DNA from: Choristocarpus tenellus KU-1152
Lineage: Eukaryota > Phaeophyceae
Reading direction: 5' to 3'
Length of the DNA: 20,219 nucleotides
Assembly (NCBI GenBank): GCA_964200185.2
Contig: CAXNAD020000411.1
Location: 1 to 20,219 of the forward strand
Below the pieces are notes generated by a model. The model saw nothing but the letters and a program-made list of their open reading frames with translations. It was not told the origin of the DNA and made no database searches. The position numbers and the translations under genes were made by a program. Below, piece by piece: positions 1-10,100 of the stretch (position 1 is the first letter of the stretch; every line of letters starts with the position of its first letter).

Positions 1-71
1 TGTTCACTTCTCCTGGTCAGGGCCCGAATGGATACCCTGGTGTAGACACCCCCCCCCCCAGATACCTTGAG
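1..71. mobile_element. Fragment of a MITE-like element, family B (one arm only)
   Basis: The stretch matches the right arm of the complete element at 8546-8720: a shared GAATGGATACCCTGGTGTAG-like block (A/G variants), then a run of 11 C (49-59), then the terminal AGATACCTTGAG, close to AGATACTTTG at 8711-8720. The left arm lies outside the window. It has no coding capacity. It would sit downstream of the last assigned exon of gene 2, in an intron or 3' flank. Confidence 0.7.
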
Positions 72-262
72 CCTGTATTATATCCTACCGGTTCCATAAA
101 ATATTTTCCGTGGTACGCTATCAAGTACTTGTCCTGATTACTACTGTATGCAATGGTGAGAAAAAAAGAGAATATAACTGACAGGGGCGGAAATAGTTTC
201 ACTTGGAGAACAGTGTGCTAAGATCAAAAAGGTCATACAGCTGGAGAATAGTATTCGGATGA

Positions 263-523
263 GAGTGAAAGTATCTTAGAGGGTACGAGATTTGCCCTGT
301 TTGTCCGTTTGGGGCTTGACTTCCCACAGGTTTTTGTATGGCATCTTACCTACTCCGAAATGTTTCGGAGTAGATCAAACGTTTACATTATGAAAAGGTG
401 TGTCTGAAATAAGGATATTGACACTTCCTAACAAACATGATAGCCAAAAGTTACATCAAAATCGCAACATTGGATTTTGACCCTCAAACGGACTTGACTC
501 TACCCTCTAAGATACTATGACTC
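263..523. mobile_element. MITE-like element, family A copy 1
   Basis: This 261-bp non-coding element has terminal inverted repeats: GAGTGAAAGTATCTTAGAGG at the left and, on the other strand, GAGTCATAGTATCTTAGAGG at the right. It shares its whole length with the copies at 7115-7370 and 9219-9488. An internal perfect palindrome lies at 350-373 (11-bp arms around TG). No transposase is encoded, so it would be moved in trans. Flanking target duplication is not clear for this copy. It lies downstream of the last secure exon of gene 2. Confidence 0.88.
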
Positions 524-661
524 AGAGCTTCTCTTGAGCAAGCGCTATAGACTAGTGTTTGTTGGAAAGGAAGGATTTGGAAAAGTACCAATGTATGGAA
601 GCTATTATTTTTCCTTACAGTTGTTACGCTACTGTGTCAACACTCCTGTGCGTATATTCTC

Positions 662-787
662 TTATATAAGTGTTCCTTCTTGGATCGGAGAATGTTCTGC
701 CATGCCAATCAAGAATAATAACCAAACAACATGTATTTCACAGTATAGTTTGTTGGGTGTGATGGCAGTGACTGAGCTTCTTGTACC
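662..787 (-). CDS. Possible terminal exon of the cysteine-rich gene
   Basis: After a good acceptor (CCCTATCCTGCAAACAG) a phase-0 frame of 41 codons runs to a TAA stop. The phase agrees with the donor at 956. The peptide begins GTRSSVTAITPNKLYC and then has a hydrophobic run IHVVWLLFLIGMA, which is short for a membrane segment. There is no family match. The alternatives are that the protein stops at 899 by reading through the donor, or that the true next exon lies left of the window. Phase agreement alone has a one-in-three chance of being accidental. Confidence 0.25.
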   Translation of the reverse strand, partial: GTRSSVTAITPNKLYCEIHVVWLLFLIGMAEHSPIQEGTLI

Positions 788-955
788 CTGTTTGCAGGAT
801 AGGGAAACAAACGTGTGTGGAGTCAGCAGGTGGTACCAGAAAATCTTGTAGCACCCTCTGTTCTGTTTAGATATTACCCAGGATTATATCACAAGTTTCT
901 AATACCCACAACATCTCCTTGAGTCCCGACACCTTGGTGCTGCCCCCTCAACCAC

Positions 956-1171
956 CTTGCCAGGACAAACATTGCATTCAATAGCACCCCCCACAGCATA
1001 CGTTCCCTCTTCACAGGCCTTGGGCTCTGTTGTCCCCTCGGGGCAGGCCATTCCCTTAGGGCAGTAGCCGGAGCATGTGCTTTCGTGAAGGCCTCTTGTG
1101 GCCCCATACCTTCCGCCTGGGCAAGGATACCTCAAGCCGCCACTGCAGTAATGCCCAGGCTCACAAATTAC
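956..1171 (-). CDS. Exon 19: repeat 10
   Basis: A phase-0 exon of 72 codons. It codes VICEPGHYCSGG, PCPGGRYG, TCSGYCPKGMACPEGT, CEEGTYAVGG and IECNVCPGK. The donor GGCAAG|GTGGTT is the best choice, but the frame stays open to a TAG at 899-901, so the protein could instead end there. The second half differs from other repeats (CEEGTY ... CNVCPGK) and resembles the start of a CxxCPxG module. Confidence 0.85.
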
Positions 1172-4100
1172 CTAGGATTTGGATATTACCAGAGTTGCTT
1201 TAGGGACCACATTGACAACTGTTGAACCTCATCTTCTTTTTCCCCTCTTTCCCACATGACAGGAAAATCACTGAACTGCTGCACTTTGTGTTTATCATTC
1301 ATATACCTGCGACCTTACCTGGGCAACCCGAGTCGTGTTGCTGACACCTCCGACTGTGAAATAGCCAGCGTCCACAGGAGTAGGGCCTGCACTTCTGGTC
1401 GGGCAAAAAAAATCCTCCCCACCGCATTCATTCTCGTCTGCATTGAGGCTGGGATCAGCAGGATAGCTTGGGCAGAAGTATCCAGCCTGAATTGCACGTT
1501 GAAGAGCGAGAATGATCACATATATATACTCAGTACCTCAGCATATATTATGACTAGTAAGGGAGATGAAAATGTGGATACTCAATATAGCCGTGCTATA
1601 TGAAGAGAATGGTTCAAGTTGCTATCGTGAAACCTTGGGACGGCAAGGAGGCCAAACTTTGTAATGAAGCTCCAGGTGAATCATGGCTTTGACTGCGAAT
1701 CTACCGAGATTTCGAATGCAACTGCTCCTTATGAATGAGGAACAATACGCAGGGTAACCTTAAGAAAATTGCAAGATAATGTAAAGAGCAAGTTGGGCAA
1801 AGGTTATGGCACATCATCTTCAAGATGTAGTATGTACTTTAAAGTATTTTGGAAAAGGTATCCAAGCATAAGGTGTTGCAAAAAAGTACTCACCTTGCAG
1901 GGAAGGCACTGATCCTGTGATAGGATCCCATACTCCCATTGAAATGTCCCTTCATCACACTGAAACTTCATGCCCCCGTTGCAATAATGGCCTGGTTCAC
2001 ACAGAACCTGTCCACTATGTGTCATGTTCAGAGTGTCCAGTGCGGCCTGCCCACAGGCAAGGGAAGGTGTGTAGTGGACGAATTGTAATGGCATAAGAAT
2101 AATATTAGTATAGAAAATAGCAGGAAGCCTAAGAACAATTCTTCAGTATAAATAATATACAGTAGTAGTGAACATACTTAATTTATAGTTAAGTTACTTG
2201 TGATTACATTGAGCAGCGTGTCTCTTGCAAGTCCCCTGCTGGTCTTGGTATCACTGAGTGAGCCATTCGCCTCAACAAACTGAGGGGCGGCAGTAGTGCT
2301 CCACTATTCTTATTGCTCCACATGCCTACATACCAGCGGAACATCTAGGAATGATTGCGGGAGCAATACCTCACAATGTTCAGTATCGTAGCACTTGGTG
2401 GTGACAAAGTAGTGGATGAATATGAGATCTACGAACACATGCAGCTCTGGACCATACGTATGTTTCATGACTTGATGTCAAGACCAGGAACAATGGTCTA
2501 GGTTGGAAATGTGCCAAGATAGTGCACTACTCTGACATCGAATTCTTATTCACATAAACTACCAATAGCTGACACGCTTGGTCCAGTTGATTGCCGAGGA
2601 CAACTGCTATTGGGATCTCTCCAAATCATACATTCTTCCCCCTTGTTCCAACCCAATATGCGTATGAAAGAGACAACCTCTAGGCCTCAAACTTACTTTC
2701 AGTCCTGCTTCTGGTCCTGTGTGTAAGCCATAGAAGCCTTCCAGTACTGCTGTTGGTGCGCCTGATCCCTCTGGGCAATACATTCCTACCCCTCCACACT
2801 TATGTGCTGTGGACGAAGTGCTCCCTTCTGGGCAATAGTATCCGGCAGCACATGGACCAGAGCAGGCCTCCGAGTCCAATCCCTCCTTTAATTGAGTGTT
2901 GAATGATGTGCCAAATACGATTGGAAGTTCTGTTTATGCCATGTGTGGCAGCTGCTTCTATATATTGGACTTCCAGTGTGAAAGAGAAAACATGGAGGCC
3001 TGTGCATCGCCTTTTCTTGTTCAAGGATTTAGGGAATGGGGCAGAGTACTGATTTCCTTCCTCGATTGACATTTCAATATCCACAATGAAATACAGATAC
3101 CTACCTCTCGAAGTGATAAACTAGGTCAGCCGAGCTATTTTTCAGCCTCACCCTCCCTTAACTGACTACTCTTGCTTCTAGTAGTAGCTTTCTTGTTTCT
3201 ATGCTTCAGCTGGCTCATTGACCCCGAATCTCATTTCTCCCTCTTACCACCTTTCTACCTACTCATTAAAATGTAGTCTTTTCAATCACCTCCATAGCAT
3301 ATGTCCCAGCTGGGCATTTGTATCGTTGACCATCTCCAGGACAGAAGAACCCCTTAGGACAGACGTGCCGGCTGGCCCTGAAAGCGCCCCCATGTTCTGT
3401 GGATAGGGATCCCAAATCCGGATTGAAATCTCCCGAGGTGAATGTCCCAGGACCTGCAAGTTGAGGTGCAGCACTTCCTCTTGGGCAGAACAGCGAAGGG
3501 GCTCCGCAAGGAATCTGTTGGGCAAAGACTAGTATTGTTGGTGAAACCTAAGGGTTAATTTTATCAGAGCTACAGAGTATGGATAACGTACTTGTTATGT
3601 ATTTTTGTTGTGGATTGTTTTTTCAAATCTGCCCGAGTAAAACAGCACAGGGCCTGATAGAAGTAGTAGGATTAGTGAAATCGCACAACTTGTAAGATAC
3701 GCGATGATTTTGAAGAACATGAAGGCGGAGGCTTTCTGTTGCCTTGATTAGTTTCTATCATTCAACCTTCTTATACAGGAACAAAGAACTTGCCTGTCTT
3801 TCCCTTTGTCCTTCTATCCAAGGGTCTATTTATTGTGCCCAGTATTGTTTTTCTGACTCGAACTCTGGAGTAGTAATGAGGTATGTTGCAAAACAAGAAA
3901 TCAAAGAAATTTGGAGAGTGTCGGCGAATATGAGCCTGGGAGAAAATTTAAAGTTTTTCAGAAAATTCTCTTCTAGATTGTTAGTTTTCAGCATGTGTTG
4001 GCAACTTTCCATCCAAATATAACAAATGAAATAGTCCCGGTACTAGTACTTTGGATGTGGCTAGTGTCATGATTGGTATACAGATAGTTTGTTACCTCTC

Positions 4101-7100
4101 GTCTTGGTACGAATGATATTGCCAATGCCAGGAGATACTAAGAATCATGTATCATATCATGAGGAATGGATCACAACACAGATTGTGAGTGTCATGTCAA
4201 CTGCAGCAACTGTGTCTACCTCAACTGCCTGCATTTTTATCCATTTACAGTCCCGAACCTAAGAGATGTTCTATATATATGTTGCTTCCTTTGCACGAGG
4301 GAGCTACACGCTGTTGAAGAAGTGGTACAGGCATGGGTTCTATGAGGATAGTACATGAGCTACCTATGCAGAAGTTAGAGCTTCGTGTAGAAGTAAGGCT
4401 GTGAATATTTTGCTCGAGCAACTGTGCAACTCAGGCAGAACATCTTGGCATTCTACTATTGAGCTTCTTGGTTGCCAAAACTTACTGGTTTCAGCAACAA
4501 GACAACCATTTGCCAAAATCCAACGCAAACGGTTCTTGGCAAGTCTCTTAACTTGTGCAGTCTGCCCAAATGTACTACTCCATATCAAAAAAACAGTTTT
4601 TTCTTGATGCTCACCTGTGTTGCAGAAGTGCTCCCTTCTGGGCAATACCACCCTGCCCTGCACTCTCCGAAGCACAAAGGATTCTCTTCTTGGCTCTGCA
4701 TTCCATACCGACCTGGAGGACAGGGAAACCGGACACCTTCTAAACAGAAGAAACCTGGCTCGCACTTATATGGGTAAGACAGATTTCCAGCCGTATAATC
4801 CAGGGAGGGAGCCAAGAATTAAAACGACCGGTTGGGGTCAGCTTAGGTTTTGGCGAAGGTGTGGTTGCTCTCTGGGCATTGAGGTGATCTTTCAAACTAG
4901 CGTCTCGATATCTTGGTGAACAGAGAAGTCCATTTACGTATAGTAGTTGTTCTTGGCTGGGATGCTGCCATCCAGCCACAGCAAGGTCAGGAGGTGAACA
5001 CGATCCATGTTGTACCCATCTTCTTGGTGATACTGGAGGTTGTTTTTGTCACCCATCCATAGAGTCTCTCAGTGCGTATTATCATACCTAAGTCATTCTT
5101 TGTTAGAGGTTGCACCTCACCTCATATTGGCGAAAGCGAGTGTATGTAGAAGCTGCAAGTGAGGCTTCAGCAGAGGGACTGAAGTCCTTTGTCACATTCT
5201 GGCATGTGCCCGAGGTAGTGTTGAAGAAAAGAGCAGTTATATCCATTGCCCCACCTGATACTCTTCTGCATACGCAGCTGTGGGTAGTGTTTGATAGGAG
5301 AGGAGGCATTCAGGGTCAGGACTACTCTATTGAATGAGATGGAGAGGAGTCAACAAGAAGCAGGTTTCATGTTGAGGGACTGAAAAAGGTTAAACACTGC
5401 GGAACCATCATGGTTGTCAATCGTCTTTTCTTGTCAATTAAGTTATTACTGCTCTAAAGTAATACACTCAGTCCATCCTGTGAATTCTTAAATGCATTTA
5501 TTGTACAATAATGTACTGAAGAGGTTAGAGAGTCAAGGCATACAGCAGTACATTGCAGAAAAAACGGGGTTCACCAAAGCTTAGCTCGAACACACCACCA
5601 AAGGCATTGCGGGGAAATTTTTGACATAAAGGAGAACCGCAAGGATGGTAGGGGATGACGAAGCAGACTGGCAAAAAAACAGAAGGGAGATCAAGGTGTC
5701 GAACATGAGAATGGTCTGGAGTGAACTGTTTGTCAGTGGAAAGGAAGCACTGCATGGGATAGAGTACTTCCTCCAGTTCTTTATTTCTTCTGCAATGAGG
5801 AAAATTATGTGATGCTTACAACCGAGAGTGAGCAGACATGTGAAAAGGGTCCCTATAAACTCAGTCTGGCTTTAGAAAGGAAGGTTAAGGAAGGGCAGGA
5901 CTTAGAGGCATATTATTGAACCACTGATCGAGCTCTCTAAAGACTGATTCAACACCTACCTTGTTCGACCTTCAGTATCATCTGCTGTTGTCTCATCACA
6001 CTGGCGACACAAGGCCACATCATCCCCTGACTGTGCCTTGAATGTCCCATTCCGGCAAAGATGGCATGGAGCAAGAGGTATCGATGTCACTACAGCAGAG
6101 TAGTTGCCCCAGGTTTGATCTGCAGGTGCCAACATAAGTGCAAGTGCTGTTGAATTATATTGTTTGCCTCCTAGCACCCCAGGCGCAGAATGGACTGTAT
6201 AAATGACTCTGTACCTCTTTGTGTCTTAAAACACCACCTTTGTGATCCATTCTGAATCACCACAAAGGTATGATGACACTGACACAGGTGCACTGGACCT
6301 AATATTGGCGCATTCTTGCTCCTAGTTCTTAAATATGTTGACAATGGGTCACACCTCTGCTGTTTCTACCCGTAAAGTTCCTGAAATATCCTGGCGGGCA
6401 CTCTTCCTCCTGAGGGGTGGTGGCAAAGCTGGAAGTGTAGAACCTGAGAATGAAAAGCGAGGCCGGTCAATCAAACATAGACTGAATCCATGCCATAACT
6501 ATGCCTCTATCTACTGGTGCTAAGAATCACTACAAATGGAAACTGACTGCTTAGTCGATGACAAAAGCCACCTCTTGGCACATCCCCCTCCTCCTAACCT
6601 GTACCCTGCTGCATTTTAGTAATAGCATCACATTCGGATTTTTTTTGGTGGATTCAGTCTTGACTTCCCCACCATCTTCTGGTTTCAGTAAACATTCTGT
6701 TCTAACTTAAGCTCACCCATTTTTGACCTTTTGTGGAGCTCCAGAACCAGCTGGGCAAATATAATTGGGGCCTCCACATGCCCTCTCAAGTGTGCTCACG
6801 CTCCTCGTAGGACAGAAAAATCCTCTTGAGCACTTGCCTGTACATTGGGGGGTGGCCAGGCCTGGTCTGGCACCATAACGCCCAGGAGGACAGGCGAACA
6901 GCAGTCCTCCATCCGCGTAGTAACCAGATGGGGCAAGCAACTAATGTATAAGTGAGGAAGCATTAGTGGAAAAGGATTAGGGATGAAGAAAAACAGGTAG
7001 GGAATGATGTAGAGGAGAAAGAGGATCAGGGGGCATGGGAGTGAAGGGTTCACATAAGCTATATGTGATCGTTGTTCATTTTAGAATCTCTGGGCATCAT

Positions 7101-10100
7101 GAACTATCCCTCATGAGTGAAAGTATCTTAGAGGGTACGAGTTTTTCCCTGTTTGTTCATTTGGGACTTGGCTTCCAACAGGCTTTTAATGAATTTTTAC
7201 CTACTCCAAAATGTTTTTGAGTAGGTAAAATGTACACGTTATGAAAACGTGTGTCTGGAACAAGGATATTGACATCTAACAAATATTATAGCCAAAATTA
7301 CATCGAAATTGCAACATTGGATTTTGGCCCCCAAATGGACGCAACTCTACCCTCTACGATACTTTGACTCTCATCAGTACAGCTACAGTGCACGATGTGA
7401 GAGTGTTGTCTGCAAAGGAAAGTGAGGTGGAGCGATGATCAGAGCGGGGCCATGTGACATTTTGGTGAGGGTTGGCAGTATGAGAGAGCAAGGAGTCACT
7501 GAGCACCTGCCCTGTTCTGACCCTGGGCCCATCACTTCCCACAGTGTAGTAGCCCGTTTGTGCTTGGATCGGTTCAAACATTCCCCCAGGGCAGAATACG
7601 CTGGGAGCCTGTTGGCAGGACATTGCATAGAAGTGAGTAAATTAGGATCAAGCTAACAGGATGTCAACCGCTCTTTCATGTGCTCAATTGACCTGGGAAA
7701 ATATTGCCACTGCTAGATATTTTATTGAATTAGTGTTAATAGTAAAAAATATGTGATACAGTGATGAGGAAGCAGTGCCACCAATGACTTCTTATGAAAG
7801 AGGAATTTCCTGATACTTCTGATCCAAAAATAAAAGTAAAGATCACAGCTCCTGAAGTAAGCTTAACAGGGAAGGAGGGCAGTGTATGGCAATATTTTGA
7901 AATTCGTTTGGATTGCTAGAAAGAAGAGCCAACGAGATGATGGAGGATAGTCTAGCTTTAACTCCTACACACGTGCGATATGGCCTATCCAAGGCTGGAC
8001 CTTTCACATTGACATACTGTAACATGGAATAACTATATGCGAGAATCATGTATAACATAGAAGCACAACAAGCAACACACTCCTGCTACCTCTCTTTTTG
8101 TCCCATGCAACTCTACTGCGCACAACCAGTGTTGATGTTGACAAAGTGAAAAATAATGGTTCTGTAACAGATAGAGAGAAACCTCACCCCACAAAGTGTT
8201 TGAGTGGAAGACACACTCCCCTTCGGGCACAAATATCCTGGGGCGCATGGTGCTGTGCAGTTTGCTTGTGTTTCCCCAAAAGAACTGCCGTAAAAGCCTT
8301 GATTACAAGAAAGACGTATCCCACCAGAACACCAATATCCGGGCTCACACAATGCCTCAGATGACCTTGCCAGGTTTAAGGTTTCATCACTGTCGCCAGA
8401 ATGACCTCTCAATGTGTAGTGCCCATCCTGTACCTGTGGGTTCAGCATTCCATAGACTGAAACAGCTTTAGAATATCCCTTACATTTTTTTTTTCCATGG
8501 AGAATTAACATATTGCTGGGATGAGGAGATCCAGTGTGCCAGACTCAAAGTATCTGGGGGGGGTGGCGGCTGTCCATTTGGGGCCAATTTTTTCATGTCG
8601 CGATTTTTAGGTGATTTGGTTCATAAGTCGGATGGATAATGAAAGTGTAATTTTCCTGTTTTTGGCCCAAATGGATACCCTGGTGTAGAACCCCCCCCCT
8701 CCCCCCCCCTAGATACTTTGGGTCCCACTGTGCACAAAACAGTGTACCAGGAGTCCAAAAGTTGTTATTTGCAGCAAGTTCTAGAGCTATCAACCGCAGC
8801 ATCTTCTGCCGCTCAGGATTTCCAAAAGTGTGGTGTCTTCCTGGGATAACTGTTTTTACTACTTCATCACAATTTCGATTTTCAACAACGACTGAAAGAG
8901 ATAAGTTGATTGGGAGGATGGAACATCGGGTGGAGGAGAAGTCGGGCATATATTGACATAGAGCATTAACTGGGCAATTTTCTGCCATTCTTCAATGTTA
9001 TAGTATCAAAGGGTAAAGTGGTGGTCAGAGGTTGTTGTGGGTGTATATATGACTTTGCTCTGCCTCCATTGGAAAATGTATCTAGAACTTGGCATAGGCG
9101 ACTCACTGGTGTGGGTTGAGATGATCCCTCAGGGCAGAAGTGCCCTGGGCTGGTGCAGATTGTCTCATATGGAGTGGTGGCACCCTCGGCACAGTAGTAC
9201 CCTGGAACGGATGATTGAGAGTAAAAATATCTTAGAGAGTACGAGTTTTGCCCTGTTTGTCTATCCCACCGGTTTTTTAAGACCTTTTTCTATTCCAAAA
9301 TGTTTTGGAATTGGTAAAAAGTATACGTTTTCGAGTAGGAATAATGCATAAAAATGTGAAAAGGTGTGTCCGGAACAAGGATATTGATACTTCCTAACAA
9401 ACACAATGGCCAAAACTACATCAAAATCGCAACATTGGATTTTGGCCCCCAAATGGATGCGGCTGTACCCTCTAAGTTACTTTTACTCTGAGGCATATAG
9501 GTTGTAGGGGTAAGGGCTAAGAAAAGCATTTCGGCATGGCACAGCAAGTCCACCATTGTTAGCTAACTCCTCGTCACTGTGGGTTCTAGTTCACGTTTTC
9601 ATCAATAACTGATCCATTCTCTGTTGTTGTTAAAAGCACCCGCTATAACTTCAACTACAACTACTGCCCTCAAATTATATATCGGTAACAGTGACCACTT
9701 GCTTCGAATACATGTTAACATGTGCTCTCGGGGTATATTTGGAGAGCTATGTCCCAATGGGGACGCATTGTTCAGATGTATTTACCACTCCAGCTACAAC
9801 TTCCTGATAATGTTGAGAGTGTAGACGTGGCAAGGACTACTAGGTAGGAGCAAAACAAAATTCGTGATACGTCAATCAAGGCAGCTGAAGAGTTGACTGT
9901 ATTTCGTTTTTGACTCCTTGCAATTTCACTATATGCACAATTCAAACCAACAGGGGAATAAGAAGACAATAATGATCCAGCACATCCCTGAGTAATGGAG
10001 GCTGATCACTGTGCTCGTCAAATTGTCTCTGTGACATTCTGCATACCTGGGGCACAAAGACCTGAGCAGGTGGGGGAGGATGCACCTTCTGTATCCCCAA

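Noticed and set aside
2815-4650. Repeated 16-mer around 2817 and 4628 (CTCCCTTCTGGGCAAT) taken first as an interspersed repeat
   Set aside because: Both lie in exons and encode the same repeat motif (YCPEGSTS). They reflect repeat paralogy, not a mobile element.
4401-4919. Several overlapping plus-strand open frames
   Set aside because: Shadows of the minus-strand exon at 4615-4764, which carries the full cysteine motif and phase-matched borders.
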